Part shown: in pieces, positions 22,406-34,852 of the stretch
Layout: every line of letters starts with the position of its first letter
Numbering within the stretch: the stretch's first letter is position 1
Source of the DNA: Leptobrachium leishanense
Lineage: Eukaryota > Chordata > Amphibia > Anura > Megophryidae
NCBI GenBank assembly: GCA_009667805.1
Contig: CM019064.1
Location: 108,288,328 to 108,352,327 of the forward strand
DNA: 64,000 nucleotides
Reading direction: 5' to 3'
Position numbers and translations under genes: made by a program
The notes under the pieces: generated by a model
The model's database searches: none
What the model was told of the DNA's origin: nothing
The model's input: the letters and a program-made list of their open reading frames with translations, nothing else

Positions 22406-23911
22406 TCTATATTTTAAAAACTTCAAGAAACAGTGAATATAGGTCAGTGAATGCTTCAAAGTGCATGATACTGTGAATCACTTTGCTCTACGTTTTGGTA
22501 CAATTGGAAAAAGTTGGCGACGAAAATGAGGTATAAATGCCAAAAAACAATGAAGTTAGTTTTGAATGCTTACATTACAGGTATACTGTACAACAAATGA
22601 TATGTGTTATTTTACTGCATTGACTTAGCATTTCTTCATTGTGTGGAGTAAAGGTACTTTGTATATTAAAAAAATGGGCCTCGGTTTAACTGCTGTAAAA
22701 TGTCTGATCGGCATAGAGAATCATAATGCGCATGGCAAATTACATCAAATGTATTCATGATATTCATCTGACAAACTTAGAGGAGCCTCTGACAAATTAT
22801 GTGTCCAATCACTGTCGGCTTCCACATAAGCTTTAATGTTTGTGCTACGTATTGAAAGGCATAATCAATTTACATGTCTTTGAACTGGCTCTACAGGTAC
22901 ATAATCATACTGCATCATTTTGATTACATCAGTGATACAATTGATCACATCTTATCGTCTGTCAATTTTGACTTTTACTATTTCTCGTTACTGATTGATT
23001 AATTTAGGAAATGTTTTGCCTTTAATTCTGACTTACATTTCATGGACAATTTAAGTGAAATACATTTTGTATTGGTTACCTTTTGTATGTCTGAAATTGA
23101 TTATTGTCCATTTGTATAATGAACTTCCACAGGATCAATTCCTTTACCATCAAGTGAAGTGGAGAGCTGCATTCTCCCAGATAGATATTCAAGTGTCTCT
23201 TGCAGCTGGACAAGGGGGAGTGGCACTAAGATACTGCTGCAGAGAGACATCACTGTCCAACTCCTCTGTGGTGAGGCTCCGAATGCCCTTAAAGAGGACA
23301 GACTCTGGAGGGGGCATGTCTCAGTTCCGGTAAACTGACTGCTTCCGACCTCCAAAGGTGATGGAGGATTTCTAAGGCCTTTTGGAAAAGGCTGACCTGC
23401 AGTCTCAGGTAATGGAAGCCCAATAGAAGCTCACTCGCAGGAGACTAGAAAATATAGGCCACTACTGACACCTGCATCAGTACTATCCAACTGTAGCCTA
23501 CCTGCTTGAATCTAGCCTCCAGACTCATAACTGCAAGACAACAGCGTAGGAACCTGCAGTTTTGAGGAATACTAAAGGGAATTTGCTATGTTTCTCACAG
23601 GATCCCTAATCCAGAAAGTGTCTAGTGCCTCAATGGATACCTGCCAAATGCTGTGTCTCTGATATGTGGCACAGATGTGTCAATACCAGGAAGTGAGATC
23701 CATTTTATGACCGAGCCACTTCCAATGCCTCTCAATGTGCTCATATTGAAAGCCTTTGGACTGGGTGAATGCTTTCTGTAGTTTCCAGCCCCACAGGTCA
23801 TGTGACATGCTGCAGCTTGCAGGAAGCAACAGCATCCCATGTCCAGAGGATTGCAGAAGCAACCATGTACTGAATTCCAGATAAGTTTTGAGAGTATCTA
23901 AAAAACAAATT
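22406..23911. other. No recognisable feature
   Basis: Includes a mixed-composition part at 23110-23880 with several short frames. None resembles a known protein family. Confidence 0.4.
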
Positions 23912-24602
23912 GGGCTAAGTTACGATCCTAGCGGTAAAATGGGGGCACTAGGGACCAAAAACTATGCTCGCAGTTTCCCCTAACTTGCCCGTTTTACCGC
24001 TAGATTACAATGCAGGTGCAAAAAATGCTGCCTGCATTGTTACCGCGCGTAAACCTCCGGGATGAGCGCGGCAGCGTTAAGCGCAGCTGCGTGCATCCTT
24101 TCAATGGAAGGACTCCATTGAAGAAGACGCCGGCTCTTGCCAGATCTCACCTTGCCCCCAGTCTTTCCCTGCTCCCGCCAAACTGAGGAGATGGACAGAG
24201 CCGCGGTCCTTGCTGCGGGACAGGAGGTGAGTATACGATTCATTTTGTTATTTTTTTGGCTGGTGTTAACGGGTTCTGCACCAGCAGAATCCGTTAGCAC
24301 CAAGTCCTGGCTCTGGTTAACTTTTGGATAACCGCGGCCAGACGTTAATCGGCGTTAGAACTTTGTAATCCTAACGCTGATTAACACTTTGTGCTCACAA
24401 TGTTAAGTATAGGAGGCGCAAAGTATAGTAAGCTAACGCAAAGTTCGCGGAGGCTCACACGCGGTACACAATTCCGCGCGGTTGTAGCACTGAGTATTTA
24501 ATTCGGGTATTTAATTCGGAGTCAGCGCAAATGGTTTTACCCCACGCGTTAAAAATTACTTATGCCGGCGCAAACATTTGCGTCAAGATTGTAATGTGGC
24601 CC
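23912..24602. mobile_element. Hairpin-rich MITE, GGGC family (copy 4)
   Basis: A 691-bp element starting GGGCTAAGTTACGATCC and ending GATTGTAATGTGGCCC, flanked by ATT on both sides (23909-23911, 24603-24605). It shares structure with 318-982: long palindrome at 23928-24003 and the 42-bp hairpin at 24261-24302. Non-coding. Confidence 0.78.
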
Positions 24603-24605
24603 ATT

Positions 24606-26740
24606 GGGTGCAGAAGTGGTCAGGAGGTGATTTAACCCTATAGTATAAATTTTAACACCGATTTGCAATAATGAATGTCTCCAATCTGTCGTAGAACGCG
24701 ACTAAAAAAGTAAAATAACTGTACAGTGGAGGACATTTCAGCAGTGCATACATTGTTATATGTGATAACTATGTTTTAAAGGTTGAGTGCAATACATTGC
24801 GTGCCTTTGAGGCTAAAATACTACAATATGGTCTTACCTTTTTTACATTGTTTAATGTATACATTGGCTGTAAGAAAAAATAATCCCCATTATCATTTCT
24901 AAAGGCCAATGTATGATGTGAGAGGAATATTATTTCAAGATGTGAAGTTGTATGTGCTCTTAACAAGTTTTCAATGACTGAACTTATTATTTGCACCACA
25001 ATCTGCACACTTGGTGCATGTTTTTTTATTTAAGATCAGTGGTGGCTCGTCCAGTCGGGTCATCGGATGAAACAGCACCCTACCGTTTTTGTTTTTGTAA
25101 TAAAGAAATTAAGAAAATTAAACTATATAATTTTTGTGTTTTTTTTTTGTCATTTAACAAGTGCCTGACTGATAAAATGTGTTTTGTCCCTTTTAAGTAG
25201 TGTCATGGTCTCAACTGTTGCCAGACAGAGTAAACAAAAAACGATAACTTGATTATTTGTCTTTGACCAGAGTCCAGAAATCTTATATTTGCTCTATGGG
25301 ACATCTTGGCAATCAAGGACGACCGCTGTTATCAATCCCCCTACTGCTGGCTATTTGCACATTCATGGGCGTCAAACAAACCCAACCAAAGCAAGCTCAT
25401 CTGAGGCTTGAATGAAGATTTTATCTGCTTCACACACCAGGTGTCTGCCTTAACCCCTTAATAACAGAAAATGCACAGCCACGTTTGACTTAATGTGCTA
25501 AATAGCAATAGTAAACAGGATTTTTTTCTTTCATGCACTGAAGTTTTGTATACTCAGAATAAAATACTGTAGGTAGGGTTAGTGTTCGGGTTGTTTTTTT
25601 TTAGCAAATTAAAATAAAATCTCTTTTTTTCATTTTTAGATCTTTTAATACTGAATAATATTTTATTGATTGTATGGCCATTGTATTTACCTCTTAATAG
25701 GAGGTTTATATTTGATCATACCCATGTTTTGGAGTTAGCCATAGACATATTCCTATTCACATTTAAAAATATAAATCTTTCCAGGCTGGCGCCCCACCAA
25801 CATAAAATTTTACCATCCACCACTGTCTTAGATATAAGGTCAACAAATTAGGGAAGATGGCATATTTGATTTGGACCTCCTGGGGAAAGAGGTTAACTTA
25901 AGGAAAATATCTAAAAGTTGTGTGTTATTCACTGTAGTCCATTAAATACACTGTTGATAAGCTAATTATTTATTTTTATAGAACATCTAGAAACTGGTCA
26001 CTTGATCTCACAGTTTTCTGGAGTAGCTGATGGCGAGGGAAAGCATTTTAAAGCGTGGCTACAAAAGAAAGAGGAGAGAACCCCATTAAAGCATCAAGGG
26101 TCAGTCTGGGATAGCAGTCCAGGAAGTAAGATGTTTATCTAGAATGTGAAGAGCCACGCCATGATAGACAAAGTGTGATATAAAATTATTATCATCATTA
26201 TTAATGTGCTTGCTCTGGGAGGTATAAAAAGGCACAGGTAAATGTGATAAAAAAATACATGTGCTGTTATGATTTGTACTCTTGGCATTCTCTTAACAAA
26301 GCAAGAGCATTAACACACTAAGCCACAGACAATCTCATCAATAATCACTGCTCTGTTAATTACTTAATGATTTAAAACTCGGGTCAGGGAGGAGCAGATC
26401 TGCAGCCGGCGTAGAACAGCTGCATCCCCACCCCCTAGCCAGGACGGCTTGGACGGCAATCTCTGCGCAAACACGAAACAACTATCTTGTGCGCTGCTAA
26501 CTCGTGCGCACGTGAAAAAAAAATATTTTGCATGACACCGGCGGGGCTCAGTAGAAATGATCCGAAATGGAACGAAAAAAATCAGAAACGTAAAAATAGT
26601 CTAATAATAAATCATTTTGTATGAACTTCTATGTCTGCTTTGTTACATCAAACAGAATATCCCAGAAAGATGATCATATTTTCTTATATATAAGTAGTCA
26701 TAATAGTGTTGAATTGCAAAGAAAAATAACATTTATCTGA
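24606..26740. other. AT-rich DNA, no recognised gene
   Basis: A possible TTAA-MITE left end (TTAACCCCTTAATAACAG at about 25451) has no identifiable partner. No coding signature otherwise. Confidence 0.4.
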
Positions 26741-27211
26741 CTGTTGTGGCTAGCAAAGAAAGACAAACCAGCAATGCTGCTGAAAATCAGTGCACCGGCA
26801 ATTGCAAATCCTGTCGCAACCCTAATCAATGAATGACTGGCGACTGGATACATACCCAAACTCTGGATGACTGCGAGAGTGGTACCTATCCATAAAAGTG
26901 GTGACAGTACTTTGGTATCCAACTACCGTCCGATATCGTTGCTCCCTGTAATGTCCAAAATTTTGGAAAAATGCGTCTACACACAATTACGTGATTATTA
27001 TCAATATTGGAACTACTTAACCCCAGATCAATCCGGCTTTCGTCCAAATCACTCAACTACAACCGCCCTTTTAAAAGTCTGCAATGATATCCAAATTGGG
27101 ATGGAACAAGGAAACCTAACTGGAGCCATCTTCCTTGATTTTGCCAAGGCCTTTGACACAGTAGAAAAACTTAAAAACTCTGGCATTGGTAATCGCACGC
27201 TAACCTGGTTT

Positions 27212-27796
27212 CAATCACCCGCCGCTCTGTCTCTGCCGCTCCCCTCTGCGAGTCCCTTCACTGGCTCCCCATCCACTGCAGAATTAAGTTCAAAATCCTT
27301 ATCCTTACCTACAAAACCCTCACTAACTCAGCTCCCCACTACCTGTCCTCACTAATCACCAAATACACCCCAGCCCGCTCCCTAAGGTCAAACAGTGACC
27401 TGCGCCTAGCTTCTCACCGCATCACCTCTTCCCATGATAGACTGCAGGATTTCTCACGCGCAGCCCCCACTCTCTGGAACGCTCTCCCTCGTACTGTCAG
27501 ACTTTCCCCTAACTTCTCTTCCTTCAAACGCTCCCTTAAAACGTTCCTATTTAGGGAAGCCTACCACCAACTCACTGACGCAACCATCAATCACTCTAAC
27601 CTTACAGTCCTCTCCTCCTGTTTCCAACCCCAACCCTCCCAGATTGTGAGTTCCTACGGGAATAGGGCCCTCATCTCCTCCTGTACTGTTTGTCAAATGT
27701 TGTTCAATGTATTGTAACCCTGTCTATACTGTGCTTATTGTACAGCGCTGCGGAATATGCTGGCGCTTTATAAATAAAGAATAATAATAATAATAA
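27212..27796 (+). mobile_element. 5'-truncated L2-clade LINE inserted in the older LINE
   Basis: Encodes only the last part of an ORF2: ILTYKTLTNSAPHYLSSLIT, TPARSLRSNSDLRLASHRIT and TLWNALP are typical of the C-terminal region. The 3' UTR has TACAGCGCTGCGGAATATG and GGCGCTTTATAAATAAAG, ending in (AAT)n. It sits at ...TTTCAATC|ATATG..., with ATCA/AATCA on both sides as a short duplication. Removing it restores the host LINE's reading frame from WFQS to YVSDRSQYVSI. It is younger than its host LINE. Confidence 0.82.
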
Positions 27797-28760
27797 AATC
27801 ATATGTATCCGACCGATCACAATATGTGTCAATTTCTGGCAGCTCCTCCCTCCCCCTCCCTGTCACTTGCGGTGTACCCCAAGGCTCAATACTCGGCCCC
27901 CTGCTATTCACAATATTCATAAATGATCTGCCCAACGTTTGCAAAGCCTCACCTGTACATATGTATGCAGACAACACTGTAATCTATACCAGCAAACCAA
28001 ATCTCCGGCAGCTGGAAGCCATGCTGCAAGAACAATTCACAGAGGTAGAAAAGTGGATCAAACACAACAAACTTTTTTAAATAATGACAAAACTGTAACG
28101 ATGCTCTTTGGAACAAAACCTAAACTACACAAATTGCAAAATCCCCACTTATGTGTTGGGACAAAATCAAATGGGAAGCTGACCACAGTCACTTCTCTCA
28201 AATATCTAGGTATGTGGTTGGACCCTAATCTATCCTTTGGCCCTTACATCGAAAAACTCTCATCTAAACTTTACCCCAAACTCGGCGCCCTGTACAGAAA
28301 CAAATCCTGCCTGAGCCCCGCGGTAAGAAAGCAGATTGTACAACAAATGCTTATGCCGGCTATTGATTACGGAGATGTAGTGTACGCAGCCGCCCCGCAA
28401 ACACATCTTCAGAAACTTACTACATTGTATAACTCATTCTGCCGCTTTCCATTACAATGTAACTACATGACCCACCATTGTGACTAGGGATGAGCGGTTC
28501 GGGTTCGGAGTTCGACCCGAACTTGGCCTGTTCGATGAGATCGCGAACACCAAACATTTCCGGGTGTTCGCCGCATGTTTGACCACATTGGACCACAATG
28601 CATTTTCCCACTGGCCTGAAGCTCGTAATTGGCTACAGCCTTGCACCTGACCACAGGTCTGGTGCAAGACTGGTTCAACACTATGCCAATCACCGCTCAG
28701 AGTCCTGATTGGTCAAATTTTGCCCAATCATGGGCTCACAGAGCTAAGTCCCGCAGCACA

Positions 28761-28770
28761 CTATATAACG
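28761..28770 (+). promoter_or_regulatory. Candidate TATA box of the hAT element
   Basis: CTATATAACG lies about 275 bp inside the left end and 815 bp upstream of the first transposase ATG, in otherwise GC-balanced sequence. Inference from motif and position only. Confidence 0.4.
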
Positions 28771-28894
28771 TTTCCACGTGCCGATTCTGCACGCATTTCA
28801 GAGGAGATTTCAAAGGAGATAGTTGTGTCTTGTTACTGCCGGTCTGCCACGCTACTGGGGGGATCTGGGGGGTCTCATTTCTACCAAATATCAG

Positions 28895-29490
28895 GGAATT
28901 TAGGTGATGTGTGTCTTGTCACTCTGCCAGCAAGTTTTTTTGGGGTTTACAACTTTCTTTAAAACATTTGTGAATTGAGGTGATCTTCTGGGTCTTGTCA
29001 CTGTGCCAGCAAATCTTTTTGGGGCTCACTAATTTCTTTAAAACATTTGTGAATTGAGGTGATCTGTGTCTTGTCATACAGCCAGCACCACGCAGTATTT
29101 TGGGGCTCACTAATTTCTTTAAAACATTTGTGAATTGAGGTGATCTGTGTCTTGTCACACAACCAGTACCACACATTATTTTGGGGCTCACTAATTTCTA
29201 CAAAACATTTGTGAATTGAGGTGATCTGTGTCTCGTCACACATCCAGTACCACGCTGTATTTCGGGGCTCACTAATTTCTACAAAACATTTGTGAATTGA
29301 GGTGATCTGTCTCTTGTCACTGCCAGCAAGTATTTTGGGGGTCACAAATTTCTACAAAACATTTGGGAATTGAGGTGATCTGTGTCTCGTCACACATCCA
29401 GTACCATGCAGTATTTTGGGGCTCACTAATTTCTACAAAACATTTGTGAATTGAGGTGATTTGTCTCTTGTCACTGGCTGCCAGCTATCA
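28895..29490 (+). repeat. ~82-bp tandem repeats in the hAT leader
   Basis: About seven copies of a unit containing TTGAGGTGATCTGTGTCTTG, then GGGGCTCACTAATTTCT and AAAACATTTGTGAA. Spacing is about 82-83 bp, with two shorter units. The array lies between the candidate TATA box and the transposase start. Repeats in this position may bind transposase or act as leader sequence; function unknown. Confidence 0.85.
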
Positions 29491-29582
29491 GGGTGTCTCA
29501 CTGAGTTATACCAGAGTTCTTTAAATCTTTATACCAGAGTTGAATCAGAGTTCTGTATATATTAATCCATATATCACTCACC

Positions 29583-32500
29583 ATGTCTGAAAGAACAAAA
29601 AGGACAGGCAGACGCTCCCAGACACAGATAAGAGGGCAAGCAGCCCCTGTGTCGGGAGGCTGTGCCTCTGGTCGTGGTGGACGTGGTGCATCCTCTGCAG
29701 GGGCACGCTTGTCCTTTCCAACTGGTGCTGGCCGTCTTAAGCAGCAGCAACATACAGAGGACTTGGTGGATTGGCTAACCAGGCCATCCTCATCCTCCGA
29801 TTCCTCTGCCAGCCAGGCTTCTAGTGCTTTACAGTCCACCTCATCTGTCAAAGCATCTAATGCAGCCTCCATGTCCACAGCTACTCCTGCCGTAGCCTCG
29901 CTATCACACACGGAGGAGTCAGCTGAATTGTTTGACTACAATGAGAGTGACATGCTGCTTGAGGATGCGCAGCAAGTACAGTGCTCTGATTCAATCTCTG
30001 AGGTTGAGCAAGGGAGTATAATCAACCTAGAGGAAGGGGGTGCCAGTGATGACACACAAATAACTGGCACTCATGTTGCCCCAGCAGCTGCAGCATACTG
30101 CCAAGTTGGCTCCAGTGACGAGGAGATAGGGGGTGAAGATGACAATGATGATGAGATCACTGACTCCACCTGGGTGCCAGATCGAACAGAGGAATCAAGT
30201 GAGTAGGAGGGGAGGAGGAGGCACAGCAAACACGAGGCACAACATCCTCTGTGACCAACCGTAGCACTAGCCAGTCCCAGGCATCACATGTCAGAGCTGC
30301 TCCGGTGCAGAGCGCTGTTGTCTCAAAGAACACATGCAGGAAGTCTGTTGTCTGGGAGTTCTTTAAGAATTGTGCAGTAGAGCGCAGCGTTGCTATTTGT
30401 AATCTATGTCAGATGAGGCTTAAGCGTGGGAAAGATACCGGACACTTGGGTACCACGTGCTTGAGGCGACATATGAACAAGTGCCACACATCCCGTTGGC
30501 GCAAAACTTTGCATAGGTCCTCCTCCTCCTCATCTGTCTCTACCCCCACTGTATGTCCTGCCATGTCATTGCCTACAACCTCCACCGACAGGGATGATGC
30601 TACAGTAATGGATGTACCAGGTCCTTCCTCACAATGTGACATCATCCCAGTAGCTGAAGATTTACGCAGTCAGATTACGTTGCCGCAGCTGCTGCAGCGA
30701 AAGAAAAAATATAGTCCCAACCATCCCCAAGCACAGCATCTAAATGCCAGTTTAGCAAAATTACTCGCATTGCAGCTGCTGCCTTTCCAGCTGGTGGACT
30801 CTGCTCCCTTCCATGAATTTGCTGAATGTGCTGTACCACAGTGGCAGGTTCCAAAACGCCATTACTTTTCACCCAAGGCCATTCCAGCACTATACCAGCA
30901 CGTGGAAGACAACGTTATCCAGTCATTGGGAAAGGCAGTCAGCAGCAAGGTGCATGTGACTTTAGACACGTGGTCCAGCAAGCATGGACAGGGTCATTAC
31001 ATTTCCTTCACGGCACACTGGGTAACTCTGAACACAGCTGGGAGTGACGGGGCTCTGTGCTGGAGCTTGTTCATCCACCATGCCTCCAGAAAGCTGCTTG
31101 TATGAGGTCTGTCTGCTCCACCACCACCACCTCTTCCTCCTCCTCCTCCTCCTCTGTCTCTGGCAAAGTGGCAGTTAAACTGACGCCTGACAGGGTCTAT
31201 GCAATGGCTCAAGCAAAAAGATGCCATACTGTGCTTGAGCTGGTTTGTTTAGGGGACAGGAGCCACACCAGGTCAGAAATTTTGTCAGCTCTGCAGGGGC
31301 AGGTGCAGAGATGGTTAACACCACGCCAGCTTGAGCTGGGAATGATTGTCTGCGATAATGGCAGCAACCTTCTCTCCACCCTACGTAAGGGTAAAGTGAC
31401 GCATGTACCATGCCTAGCACACGTCCTAAATCTGGTGGTACAGCGTTTCCTAACCAAGTACCCAGGGCTGCCAGAGCTTCTCATCCAGGCCAGAAAAGTC
31501 TGCAGCCACTTCAGATGGTCATTCCCAGCAAGCGTTCGCCTGGCAGAAATTCAAAGAGAATTCCACCTTCCCACAAACCGTCTGATCTGTGACATGCCCA
31601 TCAGGTGGAACTCGACATTAGCAATGCTGCAGCATCTGCACAAGCAGCAGAGGGCCATCAACGAGTACCTGTGTGAGTATGGCACAAGGACAGGTTCAGG
31701 TCAACTTGTTTCCCCCCCCCCGCAGTGGCTGATGATCAAGGACGCATGCACTGTACTGTCACCATTTGAGGAGGCAACGAGGATGGGGAGCAGGGACAGT
31801 GCATGCATCAGTGACACAATTCCTTTAGTGTTCCTGCTGGAGCACACTCTGCAGGGAATTATAGATGTGGCTCTTGAGGCAGAGCAGCGGGAGGAAGAGG
31901 AGGCCTTCCCTAGCTCTCAAGGCCCCAGTCTTTCCACTGACAGCATTCCAGCGGGTCCTACTCAGATCAGAGAGGAGGAGGATGAGGCGGAGGAGGAATA
32001 TTTAAGTAGTGGGGGCATTGAAGGTGGGGATTCCTCAAGGGAGGGTTTTGTGTGCCCAGAAACAGAAGGGCTAGTGCGTGACTGGGAGGAGGAAGTGCAC
32101 GATACGGTCATCCTCATTGACCAGGAAAACTCAGAAGCTAATGCCACCTCCAACCTACGCTGCATGGGCTCCCTAATGATGCAAAGCCTGCTAAAGGACC
32201 CCAGGATTCATGCTATCAAGGAGAGGGATCATTACTGGTTGGCAACCCTTCTTGATCCACGATACAAGGGTCGAGTTGCAGAGCTCATCCTGCCCACACA
32301 GAGGGAGCACAGGATGAAAAAACTTGAGGACGCTCTAAAGTGACACTTGTGTAACACCTTTCCAGGCACTGGTAGATTACCAAGTGCTGACACACGTGCT
32401 TCTGAGGCTGCGGGTGATCAGAGGAATAGTGGTGAAGGCCAGGGCCACTTGACTGATGCTTCTTTAAATTTTTTTAGTCCTCGACGCCCAGGGACGTCAA

Positions 32501-32832
32501 ATGTAGGCACCCATTGCCAGCGTCTTCACCATATGGTGCAGGACTACCTAGGGGCAAGGGCAGACCTGGATACCTTTCCAGCAGATGATCCACTGGCTTA
32601 CTGGGTGCTGAGATTGGATCACTGGCCAGAACTTAGCCAATATGCCATGCAGCTACTAGGTTGCCCTTCATCTAGCGTGCTTTCCGAAAGGACATTCAGT
32701 GCCACTGGAGGTTTTGTCAAAGACAAAAGAGTGCGTCTGTCCACCGACTCTGTAGACCGGCTGACATTTATAAAAATGAATCAGTCCTGGATCAGCAGCT
32801 ATCAATCCCCTGATGCTGAAGTAATGGAATAG
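29583..32832 (+). pseudogene. hAT transposase with BED zinc finger, nearly complete, three breaks
   Basis: Cut-and-paste transposase of the ZBED/hAT group in three frames. Segment 1 (29583-30206) starts at an ATG in good context (CACCATGT) and is low-complexity and acidic. Segment 2 (from about 30203 to 31100) has the BED finger (CNLCQMRL...RRHMNKCH) and the first catalytic aspartate in HVTLDTWSS. Segment 3 (about 31100-32832) has the second aspartate in VCDNGSN, the VPCLAHVLNLVVQ motif and the C-terminal dimerisation domain with the catalytic glutamate in SERTFSATG. Breaks: frameshifts near 30203 and 31100, and a TGA at 32341-32343 inside an otherwise open frame. All three catalytic residues are still encoded. 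It is inactive as it stands unless spliced or recoded, which I cannot show. Confidence 0.88.
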
Positions 32833-33039
32833 ATAGGGGATGTCCTCTTCTGCATTCACAAAACCTCCAGCACTGAACTCTTCCACAATACCACAAAAGG
32901 GTTACGGTGTGAATGCACTTGCTGCCATGAAAGGCACAATATTTGGCTGCACTGACGCCTGTGCCAGATTTATATCAATTTAATTTTTTGAACCGCAGGG
33001 TCCAACCCTGCACTCTTCCACAATACCACAGAGGGGTTA

Positions 33040-33489
33040 GGCTAGGGTCAGATGAGCGCATTTTGTACGGACTGTGCGTCCGTGCAGTACGGACGTACTT
33101 ACTGACTGACAACAAGGTAGTGGCCACACAGTCAGTTTTTTTTCACTGACGTATTTTTTGACTGATGTAGCAGGGAAAATAAATTACATTGAAAGAACAT
33201 TCTGTCCGTCATAAATGCTGGACGTATAAATGCAGTCCGTCTGACCTTGTTGCATCACTCACACATAAAGCTATGCGGACGATGTGGACGTGGCACACTC
33301 TGCAAGTCCGTTCTAGCAGTATTACGTTCTTGCCTAACCTGCGTCCGTTTGCAGCATCCGTCAGCCCCCGCACTTCTGTGCGGACGTACTTCGTGTGTGG
33401 GGCTCCATTTAACACAATTGTATGCTACCCCGGACATACTTATGTGCGGGCAACCCGGATGTTAACACTGCGTTCGTCTGACCCCAGCC
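33040..33489. mobile_element. Harbinger-type MITE copy 3, inside a hAT repeat
   Basis: A 450-bp element with ends GGCTAGGGTCAGATGAGCGC and GCGTTCGTCTGACCCCAGCC, flanked by TTA on both sides (33037-33039, 33490-33492). The neighbouring hAT repeat units read GGGGTTACTG without the element, so the empty site and the 3-bp duplication are confirmed within the window. Non-coding. Confidence 0.92.
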
Positions 33490-33800
33490 TTACTGTATGA
33501 TGATACTTGCTGGCCTGGCATTACAGGCACAATATCTGGGTGCACTGACGCCCATTAACAGATAAAAAACTTTTCAATATAGGACCACATGGTCCACCCC
33601 TGCACTCTTCCACAATACCACAGAGGGGTTACTGTATGATGATACTTGCTGGCCTGGCATTAAAGGCACAATATCTGGGTGCATTGATGCCCATTAACAG
33701 ATAAAAATATTTTCAATATAGGACCACATGGTCCACCCCTGCACTCTTCCAAAATACCACAGAGGGGTTACTGTATGATGATACTTGCTTGCCTGGCATA

Positions 33801-34826
33801 GAAACATAGAAACATAGAAAAATGTCGGCAGATAAGAACCTTTCGGCCCATCTAGTCTGCCCAATTACATGGATACTTTACCTGGATTTATCTTTTGTTT
33901 AGGATAGCCTTATGCCTATCCCATGCTTGCTTAAATTCAATTACTGTTTTGGCCTCTACCACTTCTACTGGAAGGCTGTTCCATGTATCCACCACCCTCT
34001 CAGTAAAATAATGCTTTCTGATGTTACTTTTAAACCTTTGCCCCTCTATTCTAAGACTATGTCCTCTTGTTTTGCTACTTTGTTTCCTTTTAAATATACT
34101 CCCTTCCTCTACCTTGTGGATTCCCTTTACGTATTTAAATGTTTCTATCATATCTCCTCTGTCTCGTTTTTTTTCCAAGCTGTACATGTTAAGATCATTA
34201 AGCCTTTCCTGGTAACTTTTCTCCTTCAAGCCGTACACCATTTTAGTAGCCCTTCTCTGAACTCTCTCCAAGATGTCTATATCCTTCTGGAGATACGGTC
34301 TCCAGTACTGCACACAGTACTCCAAGTGAAGTGAGGTCTCACCAGTGCTCTGTACAGTGGCATGAGCACTTCCCTTTTCCTACTGCTAATACCTCTCCCT
34401 ACACAACCAAGCATTCTTGCTAGCATTTCCTGCTGCTCTATTACATTGACTACTTACCCTTAGATCCTCTGAAATAATAACCCCTAAATCCCTTTCCTCA
34501 GATGTTGAGGTTAGGACTGTATCAAATATTCTATATTCAGCCCTTGGGTTTTTACGTCCCAGGTGCATTATCTTGCACTTATCCACGTTAAAACTCAATT
34601 GCCACAGCTCCGACGATTTTTTTCGTTTACCTAAATCATTTGTCATTTGGCTGATCCCTCCAGGAACGTCAACCCTGTTGCAAATCTTTGTGTCATCAGC
34701 AAAAAGACATACTTTTCCATTAATACCTTCTGCAATATCACTAATAAAAATATTAAATAGAATGGGTCCAAGTACTGACCCCTGAGGTACCCCACTGGTA
34801 ACAAGACCTTACGCCGAATAAACTCC
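33801..34826 (-). mobile_element. CR1 LINE, 5'-truncated, inside a hAT repeat
   Basis: Minus-strand non-LTR retrotransposon fragment of about 1.03 kb. Its 3' end (33801-33830 on plus) is the repeated octamer TTTCTATG characteristic of CR1 tails. It interrupts the hAT 138-bp repeat at GGCA|TTAAAGGCAC, a site intact in neighbouring units. No long target duplication is visible, as is common for CR1. It is younger than the hAT insertion or travelled within the hAT. Confidence 0.85.
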
Positions 34827-34852
34827 ATTAAAGGCACACTATCTGGGTGCAC
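33888..34852 (-). pseudogene. CR1 ORF2 C-terminal remnant
   Basis: Carries the end of the reverse transcriptase and the C-terminal region. The upstream part (34850-34650) is frameshifted around the catalytic motif. MTNDLGKRKKSSELWQLSFN, VDKCKIMHLGRK and RDLGVIISEDL follow (34646-34386). The last piece (34325-33888) has LQKDIDILERVQRRATKMVY, SLEKKRDRGDMIETFKYVKG and VVDTWNSLPVEVV, typical of CR1. The N-terminal endonuclease and most of the RT are absent. Not functional. Confidence 0.86.

Noticed and set aside
25451..25500. Start of another TTAA MITE
   Set aside because: The left-end motif TTAACCCCTTAATAACAG is present but no matching right end could be located, so it is not listed as an element.
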